From: Talpa occidentalis
Taxonomy: Eukaryota > Chordata > Mammalia > Eulipotyphla > Talpidae
Direction of reading: 5' to 3'
Assembly: GCF_014898055.3 (NCBI RefSeq)
Contig: NW_023602073.1
Coordinates: 84,796,678 to 84,860,677, forward strand
DNA length: 64,000 nt
Made by a program: the position numbers and the translations under genes. The notes beneath the pieces are model-generated. The model saw nothing but the letters and a program-made list of their open reading frames with translations, had not been told where the DNA came from and searched no databases. Each line of letters starts with the position of its first letter. The first letter of the stretch is position 1. This document shows, one piece after another, positions 22,359-35,483 of the stretch.

Positions 22359-25300
22359 ATGGCAAATACAGATGCTAACATATCAATATTAACTCTAAAT
22401 GTAAATGGACTAAACTCTTCAATAAAAAGACACAGAGTTGCAGCCTGGATTAAGAAACAAAACCCAACCTTTTGCTGTCTCCAGGAAACACATTTAGCTA
22501 CAAAAGATAAAAATAGGCTCAAAGTCAAAGGATGGAAAACAATCCTACAAGCAAATGGGCCAAAAAAGAAAGCAGGAACAGCTATACTTATATCAGATAA
22601 AACAGACTTCAAACTCAAAAAAATAAAAAGAGACCCCAATGGTCACTACATTATGATTAAGGGGACAATACTTCAAGAAGAAATAACACTCATTAACATA
22701 TACTCACCAAACGAAAGAGCACCAAAATATATCAGACAACTGTTGTCCTCTCTGAAAACAGACATCAGAGAAAACACATATGTAGTGGGAGACTTCAACA
22801 CACCACTATCAACAATGGATAGATCAACAAGACAAAAAATAAGTAAAGAAACTAAAGCTCTAAATAAGGACCTAGAGCATTTGGGCTTAACAGACATCTA
22901 TAGAACACTAAACCCAAAAAAAACGGAGTACACATTTTTCTCAAGCGCACACGGATCATTCTCCAGGATCGATCACATACTGGGGCACAAGACAAACATC
23001 AACAGATACACCAAGATTGAAATCATACCAACCATCTTTTCTGACCACGAAGGCATCAAACTAGAAATAAATCATAAAAAGAAGGCAAGGAACTATCCTA
23101 CCTCATGGAGATTAAAAGCCACACTACTGGAAGACCACTGGACTAACGAGGAGATCAAAGAAGAAATTAAAAAATTCTTTGAATTGAATGACAAGGAGGA
23201 CACCAATATCCTAAATGTATGGGATGCAGCAAAAGCAGTAATAAGAGGAAAATATATAGCAATAGAAGCTCACATCAAAAAACAAGAAAGAACTCAAAGA
23301 AACAACCTAATCTCGAAGCTCAAAGATCTAGAAAAAGAACAACAAAAAAAACCCAAAACCAGTAGAAGAAAAGAAATAATAAAAACCAAAGCAGAAATAA
23401 ATGAAATTGAAACTAAAAAAACAATCCAAAAGATCAATGAAACCAAGAGCTGGTTCTTTGAAAAAATAAATAAAATAGACAAACCCCTAGCCAGGCTCAC
23501 AAAGGAAAAAAGGGAGAAAGCACAAATACACAGAATCATAAATGAAAGAGGAGAAATCACAACGGACACAGCAGAAATCAAAAGAATAATCAGTAACTAC
23601 TATGAACAGTTATATGGAAACAAGTTCAACAATCTAGAGGAGATGGACAAATTCCTACAACTCTACAATCACCCAAAGCTAGAAAAGAAGAAATAGAACA
23701 CCTAAACAGACCAATTACAAGCAGCGAAATTGAAATGGTAATTAAAAACCTCCCCAAAAACAAAAGCCCAGGACCTGATGGATTTACAAATGAATTCTAC
23801 CAAACATTCAGAGACGAATTAGTGCCTATCCTTCACAAACTCTTCCAAAAAATTGAGAAGGAAGGGACAATACCAAACACGTTCTATGAAGCCAATATTA
23901 CACTAATACCAAAACCGAATAAGGACAACACAAAAAAGGAAAACTACAGGCCAATCTCCCTAATGAACACTGATGCAAAAATCCTCAATAAAATTTTAGC
24001 TATCAGAATCCAACAATGTATCCATAAGATAATTCACCACGACCAAGTTGGATTCATTCCAGGGGCACAAGGATGGTTTAACATCCGAAAATCAATCAAC
24101 GTTATCCAACACATCAACAAAAAGAAATATAAAAACCATATGATAATATCAATAGATGCTGAGAAAGCTTTCGACAAAGTGCAACACCCATTCATGATAA
24201 AAGCCCTTGAAATTCTTGGGATACAAGGAACATACCTCAACATCATAAAGGCCATCTATGACAAGCCAACAGCCAGTATCATTCTCAATGGTGAAAAGCT
24301 GAAAGCAATTCCATTAACATCTGGAACAAGACAAGGATGTCCACTCTCACCACTGCTTTTCAATATAATACTGGAAGTCCTAGCCAGAGCAATAAGACAA
24401 GAGAAAGACATCCAAGGAATCCAAATAGGAAAAGAAGAAGTCAAACTATCACTATTTGCAGATGATATGATAATATACATAGAGAACCCCAAAATCTCCA
24501 CAGAAAAACTAATTCAACTCATCAATCAATTCAGTAAAGTGGCAGGATACAAAATCAACACGCAAAAGTCAGTAGCCTTCCTATACACAAACAATAAATC
24601 TGAAGAAGAAGAAATCAAAAAAACCACCCCTTTTATTATCGAAACAAAAAAAATCAAATATTTGGGAATAAATCTAACAAAAGAGGTAAAGGACCTATAC
24701 AAAGAAAACTATAAAACACTGTTAAAAGAAATAGAAGAAGACACAAAGAAATGGAAAGACATCCCCTGCTCATGGATTGGAAGAATAAACATTATTAAAA
24801 TGGCCATCCTACCAAAAGCAATATACAGATTCAATGCTATTCCAATCAAAATCTCAATGGCATTCTTCAAAGAAATAGAACAATTATTGATGAAATTCAC
24901 ATGGAATCACCAAAAACCCCGAATAGCCAAAGCTCTACTGAAAAAAAAAGAAGGAAATGGAGGCATCACACTCCCAGACTTCAAACTCTACTACAAAGCC
25001 ATAATCATCAAAACTGCATGGTATTGGAACAAGAACAGACATACAGACCAATGGAATCGAATAGAAAATCCAGAAATAAACCCACAGATTTATGGTCAAC
25101 TAATCTTTGACAAAGGAGCAAAGACTATGCATTGGAGCAAAGAAAGTTTGTTCAATAAATGGTGCTGGGAAAACTGGGTCGCTACATGCAAAAGAATGAA
25201 GCTTGACCACTACCTCACACCATACGCAAAAATCAACTCAAAATGGATTAAAGAACTAGACATAAGACCTGAAACCATAAAATACATAGAAGGAAATATA

Positions 25301-26183
25301 GGCGAAACACTACGGGATTTGCACATCAGACATCTTTACAGACACATCACCCAAAGCAGTGATAGTGAAGACAAAGATAAACAGCTGGGACTACATCAAA
25401 TTAAAGAGCTTCTGCACAGCAAAAGAGACAATAACAAAAACAAAGAGAAACCCCACCAACTGGGAGAACATTTTTGCACCCAACACTAATGATAAAGGAC
25501 TGATCACAAAAATCTGCAAAGAGCTGATGAGACTCAGCAACAACAAAGAAAATAATCCAGTCAAAAAATGGGCAGAAGAGCTAAAAAGAAACTTCTCTGA
25601 AGAGGAAATGCAAATGGCCAACAGACATATGAAAAAATGTTCAACATCACTTGTAATCAGGGAAATGCAAATCAAAACTACCATGAGATACCATCTCACA
25701 CCAGTGAGAATGGCACATATTAAAAAAACTAGCAACAACAAATGTTGGCGAGGATGTGGAGAAAAAGGAACTCTTGTGCACTGTTGGTGGGAGTGCAAAC
25801 TGGTCCAACCACTATGGAGAGCTGTGTGGAGATTTCTGGACCTACTAAACATAGAGCTTCCATATGATCCAGCAATTCCACTCCTAGGTATTTACCCAAA
25901 GGACACAGAAACATCAATTCCAAAGAGCACCTGCACTCCTATGTTTATAGCAGCACTGTTTACAATAGCTAAGCTTTGGAAACAACCCAAATGCCCAAAA
26001 ATAGATGACTGGATCAAGAAGATGTGGTACATATATACCATGGAATATTACTCAGCATTCAAAAAAGATAAACACATGCAATTTGCAGCAACATGGATGG
26101 CGCTGGAAGGGATCATGCTCAGCGAAATAAGCCAAAAAGAAAAAGAAAAATACCGGATGGTCTCACTCATAGCAGGAATCTAG
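22359..26183 (+). pseudogene. L1 ORF2 (endonuclease-RT), two frameshifts
   Basis: ORF2p nicks DNA and copies L1 RNA at the nick. ATG 22359 opens the endonuclease domain. N14 (in LTLNVNGLN) and E43 (QETHL) are at the family positions, followed by VVGDFNTPLS and [11 protein letters not shown]. The RT domain (about 23735-24900) has [20 protein letters not shown] and catalytic FADDM. The C-terminal cysteine-rich segment is intact, and the stop is at 26181-26183. A one-base loss near 23684 gives a TAG at 23694. A two-base loss near 25327 (CACATCAGACATC, where other copies have CACATCAAAGACATC) returns to the original frame. Between the two, 584 codons stay open in the shifted frame (23735-25489). 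Total length is the family norm of about 1,275 codons. Confidence 0.95.
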
Positions 26184-26355
26184 AAAACTTAAATAAGGGA
26201 CCAGGAAAATGAATATAAGAAAGTGAAAATCAAAATCAACAAAAAACTATGAACCAGAGACACTTTTTGGGGTGGGGGGCGGGAGGGGAAGGATTGGGGT
26301 CAGAATGGGGCGTTTGCAATTGTATGGGGGAATATAAAAATAAAATTTAATATTT
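26184..26355 (+). other. L1 3'UTR with G-rich tract
   Basis: Short 3'UTR with G-runs at about 26268-26300 (GGGGTGGGGGGCGGGAGGGG), then AATATAAAAATAAAATTTAA before the first A-run. The AATAAA-like context marks the native L1 end. Confidence 0.85.
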
Positions 26356-26433
26356 AAAAAAAAAAAAATTAAAGAGACATTCAAAAAAAAAAAAATAAAG
26401 TATATTTTGACAAGTGTCAAAAAAAAAAAAAAA
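26356..26433 (+). repeat. L1 tail with three A-runs and two short 3' transductions
   Basis: A13 (26356-26368) is followed by 14 non-L1 bases, then A13 (26383-26395), then 23 non-L1 bases, then A15 (26419-26433) that abuts the right TSD. Non-L1 DNA between successive poly(A) runs inside the TSDs is the signature of 3' transduction. Confidence 0.8.
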
Positions 26434-26444
26434 GTTATCATGAA
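26430..26444 (+). repeat. Right TSD of full-length L1
   Basis: Copy of 20016-20030. Its leading A's overlap the last poly(A). Confidence 0.92.
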
Positions 26445-27870
26445 AAGTATATTGAAAGATAGACTTAACCAAAATACAGAAAAAGAATAGGAAATTACCT
26501 CAGATATATTCTCCCTCATCTACTGTAATAAAGGTACTAAGCACAATTAGTGGATTCACTATAAAATATTGAACCTGTCTCAGGGTCCTAATGGTCCTGT
26601 CACAAACCTACTCTCTGAAAGATTCAGTGCATTATCTCTTTGACAGGCAAATCCCCATGCTGAGTTCTTTTGATCATAAGGGATCCTGAACAGGATGTTT
26701 TGCCATCTAGAAAACCAGCACTACTGGTATGCCAGCTGGAGACATGTCATGAAAAACTTGGCCCCAATTCCAAAACCAATGGTGTGTTGAAATTAGGACA
26801 TATCATTTACTTAGTTCCTAGCTACATGCTTTACTACTGACAACTGGAGATTATTAATAATGTCTTCTATGCGTATGTACCCTCTTCCACGAGGATTCCA
26901 AATTGTCATATCAATGTGTAGCAGTTATTTAACTCCCTGACCATGGGGAATTTTTAAGTCCCCATAATCTTTAATGCAGAGCAATGGAAAGAGAAAGTCT
27001 GTTTTTCTGCAGAGAAGCGTTGTTGTATACAGCTACTCTGTGTGAGTGGAAACTATATTGCCCATCCACTTAAAGTGAACGCTGGTCTTTCTAACCAGCT
27101 TGGAACCAAACAAAAATTACTAATTTAGCATCTGAATCCACCTAGCCACTTTTTTACTTATCTCCTGGTAACATATCACTTGTTAATTTTCTTAGCAGAC
27201 AGATAAATCATTTTATTAAAGATATATTATACCTTAGGAGCTTTATATGATGTAATTTTAATTCATTCTTCCAACAGTGCTTTAAAATATCTACTACTAA
27301 GCCCATTTTTAAAAACAGTAATACAAAGACTCAGATAAATCATATAATATGGATAGATACCACATGGTATGAAATGATCAAGACTAAGACCACATCCATT
27401 TGACTTTGGAGTCTCCGTGTTTACGAACTTATCATGCCACCTCAAAATTTCTCCATTATACTGACCGCAGATTCCCCCACTTTATTTTCTCCAGCTATTT
27501 CTCTGTTGGTTCTCTTTCTTGTATATTTTAGTCTGCTTTACGAAAATAGCCCCCCAAAATGATACCTTTGTGTTTAATAGACACATTAGTCTGCCTGCAA
27601 CTCATGCTTTGAATAGATCTTTTAGTTCAGTGCAATCCTTGCAATGTATCCAAATCATCAAACAGTTCATTAATTTAGAATCATAAAGAAGTTTCAGGAT
27701 TCAGACTGCTGTGCTCTACCTACACTGCCTAAGGGCCTTGAACTTCATGATCTCTATGAGGAGTATTACTGAAGGCACAATTTGAAAATCCTTCTTTAAT
27801 ATGGAAAACATGCAGCCTATTTATTTTTACCATTTCCCTTTTGCATGATCTCAAATTATTTGCTTATAAA
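26445..27870. other. Non-coding stretch
   Basis: Unique or old sequence with no clear element. A short MIR-like patch may exist near 27285-27345 (CCCATTTTTAAAAACAG) but is too weak to call. Confidence 0.4.
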
Positions 27871-27874
27871 ACAA

Positions 27875-28080
27875 TTTATATTTTTTCCTCTCATCTTTTT
27901 TAAATCTATTTTTATTGCATTATTTTTTATTTAAGTAACATTGATTTACAACACTGTATATGGTTTAAAGGTATAAAAATTACACCTCTTCAGATATGTT
28001 ACCACACCGCATCCACCACCAGAGCATCCATAATCCTCCACCATAGTTCATTAGGCCCCCTTCCCCCTCTACATGAAGAT
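27875..28080 (-). mobile_element. Old L1 3' end fragment
   Basis: On the plus strand, TTTTTATTGCATTA...GTAACATTGATTTACAACACTGTATATGG and the following C-rich stretch is the complement of an old mammalian L1 3'UTR end. Similar ends recur at 46728 and 53905. Confidence 0.6.
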
Positions 28081-29304
28081 AGTTTGGAAATACGTATGTA
28101 TGTAAATCAGCATTTGATTTCTGGAGAGAAATGTTACTAAGTTTTCACTAGATTTATAACACAAAATCAGCTTAGTTTTTTGCTTTATACATCTTTTAAC
28201 ATTTTAAAAAATGTTGAGATAATGAAACTTTGATTTGTTTTCTTTGCTAGTTATTTGACTTAAAATACTAGATATTTAAAGGCTTCTCTTGCCAGCTTGT
28301 TCCAACTCTGCACAGAATGTTGTAGAACAAGAGTAATTAGAATACCACACCTCTCCATTTTGATGAAACCAACCTGGAGTATTGCTGTGTTTGGTTTTGA
28401 GTGTACTTAAAAAAAATATAGAGCTGCAGGAAGCATGTTCCAAATAGAGTCAACAGGGAGGCTAAGGGACTTGAAAATATTTCTGAAGAGGAATAACTGA
28501 AGAAGCCTGAGATATTTAACTCAAAGAAGAAAAATTGCAGAGGAAATAAAGTGGCTGTTGCCAAATGATTGGAGAATTCTTGTGGGAAAGAGCCTTTACA
28601 TCTTGTTATTTGAGACTTGAAGGAGCAGAATCAGGACTTTCCATGCACCACCACACAGTAAACTGGACTATGTTCAGCATAAGGACACTCAGCTAAGGGA
28701 GTGAGAACTGAAATTTCCCTATGCTTTGTGATAGCCAAATCCTCTATATGGAATAAGCTGTGGGATTCAGAGACCATTGTTTGAAATTTGTGTGTTGAGA
28801 CTGGTGCCTTTCTAACTTGCTCAAAGGCAATATGCGTGTTATGTAGCTCCTGATTTCAAGTTCATATAATAAAAATGTTGCTATTAGTCATTAGTTGTCC
28901 TTAGATAAAGTGGACTTTCTCAAATACTAGTTGTCAAGAAATTTGGTGGCCAACTAATAGAAATTAAATTCTAATGACAACACAAAGAAGCATCTTAATC
29001 AGAGAAAGTCTGAGAAAGACAGGACCTGAGTCTTGATTCCAGCACTAGCAGTGGTTGTTGAGGGAGTATGTCTAGCTGGAATGGAAGAAGTGAATCCAGG
29101 CAGTGCCACATAGCATACAGTGAGTGTTGTGACACGCAGCAGGTGACTCTGCAGTTGGAGCTGGCATCAGGAGGAACCAGGCAAATAGGCAGGTGGAACA
29201 CATTTGTGGGAAAAACAGGAAACAGCAATCTCTAGAGACACAACAAAATGGATGATAATCTACATCAGAAAGATAATGTCTGAAGTAGCAAAGCTCCCAT
29301 GTGA
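28081..29304. other. Non-coding stretch
   Basis: No recognised element. Short minus-strand frames (28337-28564, 28995-29228) lack protein-like features. Confidence 0.4.
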
Positions 29305-29985
29305 AGGTAATGATCTAATTCTGGTGAAGATATGGAGAAAGAACAACACTGTGCTTTTTTGTTGGAAATATAAATTGGTATGGTTCCTAGAGAAAATGGT
29401 ATAGAGGTTCCTCACAGCATTAAAAATAGGTCTAACATATGAAGTAGTAATTCTACTTCTGAAATATATGTCCAAAGAAAATGAAGTCAAGATCTGAAAG
29501 CAGTATCTGCACTCCTGTGTTCTCTGCATCATTCACAATAGCTAAGACATGGAAACAACCTAAATATCTATCAATAGATAAGTGGATAAAGAAGATAATT
29601 GATGGAGGAAGAAGGGGATTATGTGTGAACCTTGAGGGGATTATGCATACTAAGTGAAATAAGTCAGGTAACCTCAAATACAGCATTATCTCACTTTTAT
29701 GTAGAAAATAAAAAAAACTGAATTTATGGTAGCAGATGCTAGAATGGTAGTTTCCAGAGCTAAGATCAAATGGAGTTGGGGATGTGTTGATCAAATGCTA
29801 CAAACTTTAGGTGATGAGAATAAGTTCTGGATCTAATGTACAACGTGGTGACTTATGTTAATGATATGTGTTATATATTTGAAATTTTCTGAAAAGTTAG
29901 ATCTTAAATATTTCATGATAACAACCCCCAAAATAGTAATATGTTAGGTGATGGGTATATTAACTCAATAAAATATATAAAAATT
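29305..29985 (+). mobile_element. Old L1 3' fragment
   Basis: A diverged copy of the ORF2 C-terminus and 3'UTR: GGTGAAGATATGGAGAAAGAACAAC, then CACAATAGCTAAGACATGGAAACAACC, then TAAGTGAAATAAGTCAGG. A deletion at about 29597 removes the usual ATGGAATATTACTCAGC segment. Many stops; much older than the L1s at 276, 20031 and 62455. Confidence 0.85.
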
Positions 29986-30004
29986 TTTAAATTTTTTAAA
30001 TGTT

Positions 30005-31333
30005 TATTCAGGTTTACTTTATAAGTATTATTGAAGTAATATTGGTTCCTTCTGTTGATGTGGTGAATTACAATTATTGATTTTCAGAGGTTGAATCATC
30101 CTTGCATCTCTGGCATAAATCCCACTTTGACATAGGTACAATCCTTTCATTATATTGTTGAATTCAGTGTGCTAACATATTTTTGAGGATTTTTTAATCT
30201 ATGCATCAAGGAAATTGGTCTGCAGTTTTCTTTTTTTGTGATGTCTTTGGTTTTGGTATCAGGATAATGTTGGCCTCAAAAAAATGTGTTTGACAGCTTT
30301 TCCTTTTTCTCAATTTTGTGGAAGTTTGAGAAGGATAAATTTTAGTTTGTCTTGGACGGTTTGGTCGACCTCACTAATGGAACTCGTCCTGGGCTTTCGC
30401 ATTTTGAGAGAATTTTGATGACTTTAAATTTCCTTGTTTGTAATTGGTCTGTTCAAGTTTTCTATGTCTTACTGCCTCAGTCACAGAAGCTTGTATATTT
30501 CTAAGAATTTGTGTTTTTCTTCTCGGATATTCATCCACTGGAACAAATGTTCATAGTAATCTCCTAATACCCTCTGTGTTTCTGAGGTGTCTTTTATAAC
30601 TTGTCCTCTTTCAAACCTGACTTTATTTGAGTGTTCTCCCTTATTTACTAGTGTGAACTAGTGAGAAGTCTATTTTTCAAAGAACCTGCTTTTGGTTTTG
30701 TTATTGTTTGGAATTGTCTTTTATTTCTGTTTCATTTATTTATGCTCTAATTTTTATTATTTCCTTCCTTCTACTGGCTTTTGGTTTTGTTTGTTTATCT
30801 TTGTCTAGTTCCTTAAAGTGAGAGATGAGATTATTTGAGATCTTTCTTATTTCTTGATTTGGACCTGCATTGCTATATAGCTCACTCTTCTTACTACAGT
30901 GTTTTTCTTTGTCCCCTAAGTTCTGGTAGATTGTGTCCTCATTTTCATTTGTCTCAGAGTATTTTTAATTTCTTCTTTGTGTTCCTCATCATCCCAAAAG
31001 CGATTTAGTCATGTGTTGTTCAGCTCTACATGTAAGAGGATATTCCTGCTAGCTTTTTTTGATAGATTTCTAATTTGATACCATTGTGATCAAAGGAGAT
31101 ACTTATAGGATTTCAGTCTTCATAAACTTATTAACACTTGTTTTGTGACTGAATATGTCGTCTCTCCTGGAGAATGTCCCATGTGACTAGAGAAGAATGT
31201 GTATTCAACTTTCTTGGAGTGCAGTGCCCTATAAATATCTGTTAAGTCCATGTGTTCTAATTCTTTGTTTAAGGCTGTTGCGTTGTTTATTATCTGTCTA
31301 GTTGATCTATCTATGGTGAAATGGGGTGTTGAA
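30005..31333 (-). mobile_element. Old L1 fragment (EN to RT) with internal deletion
   Basis: The minus strand runs from the endonuclease (31333, codons near TPHFTIDRSTRQI) through the linker to mid-RT at about 30050, then jumps to what looks like the L1 3' end (TTATTGAAGTAATATTGG at about 30028). The RT-to-3'UTR part is therefore deleted. The longest remaining open piece is 31120-31410 minus. It is heavily decayed. Confidence 0.82.
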
Positions 31334-33900
31334 TTTAAAAAATAAAAATGTTTAAAAGGTAGTGTTCTGAAGGACAAAGAAACATAATGAAAATAGAAAT
31401 TCAAGCACAAGAAACAACATCAAGAGCTAGTTTCTAGTCAGCACTTAGTCTCAGATATAAGAACAATACCCAGTTAGAATTAATACTCACCTATAGAATG
31501 GATCAAATCTTTACAAGTATTGAACTAGAATTCCTTTTAACCTTACCATGTGGGGAACTGAGCTGAAGCAGTTGAACATTTCAGGTGAGGTCTCAGTGAC
31601 TCTTACCTGACCACAGAGCAAACTTGTGAGAGCTGAGAACCTGGCAGTATGTGGAAAATTCAAGTATCAGGTCAGTGTTTAGATAACACTTTAAATATCC
31701 TGGTATTTTCCAATCTTTAAATAGTCTTATTTCATAATAATATATAGACTTTTTTATACTTAGTTTTTCTACTTACTGTAGGTAATTACATGTATGTCCT
31801 TTCTTCTGTAGGTTTCCTTGTTCATCTTCTACAAGAATAGCACTTGTAAGACAGAGCATTTTGACATAGACTCTTTGACACTCTGTCACTTCAAGAAGTA
31901 AAATTAAAAAAAAATACATTTAAGGGCAAATTTAATGAGCATAAGAGACGTCATTCTCACTCTGCCATCCTTCATCTTTTCTCTTCATGGTATGTGAGGC
32001 TGAGTTAAGCTAAAGCTACAAATGGATTCCAGTATGACTTCTGGACATCCACAAGCCAGAGATTTGGTAAGAGTCAGGAAGAAAGAGAGAGACTAAAGAT
32101 AACATTTGTGCAAAGAACTTGTCATTTTAAGAAGTTAAAAATTTAATATAAAAATGTTACTTTGCCAAAATTGCTGCATATGTGGCATAAAAATGGCCAT
32201 ATCAAAATTTCACTTGCATGCACATGCTCATGCTGTAAAGTATAGCTATTTCCAAATTTCTGACTTTTATTATAATTTTGTTTGACTACATTTTTAAAAT
32301 GTTAAAATTTGGAATCATGGTATAATTGCTGCATTATATAATGAGATAACTGACTTTTTATTGTGACTACAATGACATCAGGATAACTCTGCTACTCTGG
32401 TGATGTATTTTATGACACTTGATAGTTCTATGCTGATGTGTCCCAAAATTTGGTAAAAACTACAATAAATCCCTCATCACTATTAAAAATCATCTGAATA
32501 TTTAAAGCCATCATTCACTTTTAGACCAATGTATCATAGTTCTGTGAAAGTAAGATAAATTATTTCATCAGTGCTCTTTTTTCTAATATGTAACCAGATG
32601 GAAATTTTATACCCAGGGGAAAAATCATATTATACAAATAACGCATTAATATTTATTTTTGTGTAGATCATACAAATAATTGTAATTTATACTGTAAATT
32701 ATATTTATATTTTTAAAAGTCAAACATTCAATAGATGTCTTAGGACAATAGTTATTTCTCTGCTGCTTTGGTTTTCTTGTGTTAATTTTTCTTTTGTTTT
32801 AACATTTAAGGGCAATATTCTTGAAAATAATAGCTTTCCTATCTTCCAAGTGCATACCCTAAGAATTCACACACATCAACTCAGTGAGGGTCTGATGATA
32901 CTTCACCCATAATAATGTTCAGTGTTGGTGGGTATACTCTACTAAATGCAGTCCTAAGAACTCCACCAACTGTAACCATAATCATCACCACACATTTTCA
33001 AGAAAAACTAGTATGCCCATTTAATAGAAACCCACAGCACTTTTCAATTAAATTACTTTTAATTTGGAACAAGTGGTAATTTAAGTACGTAACACTTCTA
33101 TAATTTGGCTTCCAAATTTTTACTCTTACTGATTATATAAAACCTCACAGGAAATTCTGGGAGACAAGTAGAATAGTATTTCTAGCTTTTCCCATTTTCT
33201 GTTGTATACATTCTTTGATATATATACATTTACATGTTTATCTAGAAAATGCTGTGATGATTTGGATTCCAATTCCTTTATCATTTATTGAATAAATATG
33301 TGCTACAATCAACCATTAAATAGTTACTCCCTAAAGTTAAAAACATTTATTTTACCTTGAATATAACTCCCCTATAGTAGTTACAAGCAAAATTAGCTAA
33401 AATCATGTAAATCATACTTGCTATATTAATCCAAACAGAACAGTATTTAACCCAAATGTAAACTAAAAGCCACCTTGTTGGTCTATTAAATGCAGAATAA
33501 TAAATGCCAGGGAGAAAAAAAAATGAAACAAATGGTCTTTCATGTACCTTACTCTGATTATTTGTAAAGATGCCTTTCCCACTCTTCCACACCTCTCTTG
33601 ATCCAACTATATTCTCCATCTAGCAGAATCTGGGATTGGGCAGGCATTTATCTGCAATCTCACACTTTTTTTTCTCAAAAAGGGCATTAAAGAAAAAAAT
33701 GTTCATTCTGAGAGTATTAAGAAAAATTTTACTCTTTGCTCCCTCCTCATAGGTTTCAAACTTCCCTTAAAGAGTAAAAAACAAAGAAACAATAGCAAAA
33801 CAAATAAGCCTAGGACTCGGGGAGCATGTCAAGCTTCTTGACAGAGTTACTTCAGTCTTTTCAACTCCATTCAAATTTTCAATAAATATTTGCTAGGTAG
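31334..33900. other. Non-coding stretch
   Basis: AT-rich, no element recognised. Confidence 0.45.
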
Positions 33901-33910
33901 AAAAATGTTT

Positions 33911-33971
33911 GGATGGATGGATGGATAGGCGGGTGGATGTGTGGATGGTTGGATAGATGGAATGATGGAAG
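33911..33971 (+). repeat. (GGAT)n microsatellite, imperfect
   Basis: GGAT/GATG tetranucleotide repeats with interruptions. Confidence 0.9.
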
Positions 33972-34334
33972 GAAAAGGAAGTGACTTAATCGACTAAACT
34001 TATTAAAAACAATAGCCTCTATTTCTCCAGGTACTTCTTTCTTTTCCCTTTACTTTGTAAAAAAAGTGTTCTCAGCAATACTGTGTCATAATCTAATGTG
34101 ACATGTGTTGTTATTAATCTGCTACTGAAATTAAGTGCTGAGGTCTTTAAATTGTTTCTTATTTTAACTTAGAACAGATTCAGTAATCTCTGTAATAAGG
34201 TCACTCTTGCTTATTTACTTCCAGTATATTTGTTATGTGAGCAAAAGCAAGGCTACTCAGTAGAAAATCAATCACAGGGTGTGTCTTGTGCGTCTCAGCG
34301 AAAACAAATGTTGGGCACTGCTGCTTACAAATAA
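33972..34334. other. Non-coding stretch
   Basis: Nothing recognised between the microsatellite and the MIR. Confidence 0.4.
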
Positions 34335-34540
34335 CAATATTAGCTGATATTTACTCAAGAGATGATAGGTGCCAACTATTTTTTCAAGTGCTTCATTTGT
34401 ATTATTTCATTTAATACCAAAAAAGCTTTGTTAGCTACTGTATTATAGCCACGTGTGGTTCGGAAGTAGACCAAGGTCACACAATTAATAATGTATAGAA
34501 TCATGATCAAAATCCAAGCCATATAGCAACACCTTCGCTT
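34335..34540 (-). repeat. MIR SINE, diverged
   Basis: The complement shows the MIR order: GATATTTACTCAAGA, GGTGCCAACTATTTTTTCAAGTGCTT, TTATTTCATTTAAT, CCAAGGTCACACAATTAATA, ATCCAAGCC. The sequence is old. Confidence 0.72.
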
Positions 34541-34618
34541 TACTGCTTAACAATTAGGGATTTTTTTTATTTTCTGATTTGTGTGAGAATAAGGAAATCT
34601 ATATTAAAAGCTACCCTA

Positions 34619-34915
34619 GGGCCTCCCTGGTGGCGCAGTGGTTGAGCGCTGGGTTGCGAAGCTGCCTGCAGCCTCTGCGGTGCCGGTTCGATCCCCGGCT
34701 GTTCCCTGGTCACCGGAGGAGGGTCCCACATGGCGCGCAGACCTCTCCTGCCGCCCGCTGCTCCCCTCAGCAGTGTACTTCAGTCCTTCTGCCTGCTCTG
34801 CTCCCTGCTCTGGCTCTGATGAATTCTCTTACCCTCCCGCGCTTCTGACTGTACCCAGTGCTTGTATAAATAAATAAATGAATAAATAAATCTTTAAAAA
34901 AAAATAAAAAAAAAT
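34619..34915 (+). mobile_element. tRNA-derived SINE, young subfamily
   Basis: Near-consensus head GGGCCTCCCTGGTGGCGCAG, B box GGTTCGATCCCCGG, and tail TAAATAAATAAATGAATAAATAAATCTTTAAA. The TSD AAAAGCTACCCTA is at 34606-34618 and 34916-34928. Many CpGs remain, so it is recent. Confidence 0.93.
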
Positions 34916-35219
34916 AAAAGCTACCCTAATGAAATACTTATTGCTACCATGTCTGGAGAGTATTTAAATTGAGTATTCCATGACCAAAACTGAAAAGTAA
35001 AATCTTGAAATTTGGTCCATGTTTTACATTCTTTTAAATACAGAATACAAATAGCTCCTCTACTAAAACAGAAAGATATGTATGATTTTTCTGCTCTTAA
35101 AGTCTCCAGAAATGAGAGCAGTCACCATTTTCTTAGAGAACCTTGTACTGTTAGAGGAAAAATATGCTTTCCTTTAATGTAAACATGCCTAGAATTACTA
35201 TAACTTTTAATATTTTTTT

Positions 35220-35483
35220 AAAGTGATTGCCTTTATATATATATTTTAAAGATTTATTTATTTATTTATACAAGCACTGGGTACAGTCAGAAGTGTGGGA
35301 GGGTGAGAGAATTCACCAGAGCCAGAGTGGGGAGCAGAGCAGGCAGACTGGAGCAGCGGGCGGCAGGAGAGGTCTGCGCGCCATGGGGACCCTCGCCCGG
35401 TGGCCAGGGATCGAACCAAAGCTGCAGAGGCTGCGGGCAGCTTCACAACCCAGCACTCAACCACTGCACCACCAGGGAGGCCC
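35220..35483 (-). mobile_element. tRNA-derived SINE with extra 3' sequence
   Basis: Antisense SINE; its head is at 35483 (CACCAGGGAGGCCC on the plus strand). The tail starts at about 35247. Between the tail and the left TSD lie about 26 bases (35220-35245) not found in other copies. The TSD AACTTTTAATAT is at 35202-35213 and 35484-35495. The internal segment between the B box and GGGTCCCACATGG is shortened. Confidence 0.88.

Larger units (their letters stand above)
20031..26433 (+). mobile_element. Full-length L1 LINE with 3' transduced tail
   Basis: A complete L1 of about 6.4 kb: GC-rich 5'UTR (to 21266), ORF1 (21267-22294), a 64-bp spacer with an A16 run, ORF2 (22359-26183), a G-rich 3'UTR and a tail with three A-runs. 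A 15-bp TSD flanks it. It is young, judged by the TSD, the tail and near-complete reading frames. However, ORF1 has one frameshift and ORF2 two, so it could not code for its own mobilisation as read. Confidence 0.95.

Noticed and set aside
22265..25852. Long minus-strand frames across the full-length L1
   Set aside because: They are shadows of ORF1/ORF2. The sense frames contain the L1 motifs.
29305..31333. Twin-priming (5' inversion) of a single old L1
   Set aside because: In twin priming the inverted 5' part precedes a 3' part whose tail lies at the outer end. Here the plus-strand 3' part ends in the middle, so two separate insertions with a deletion fit better.
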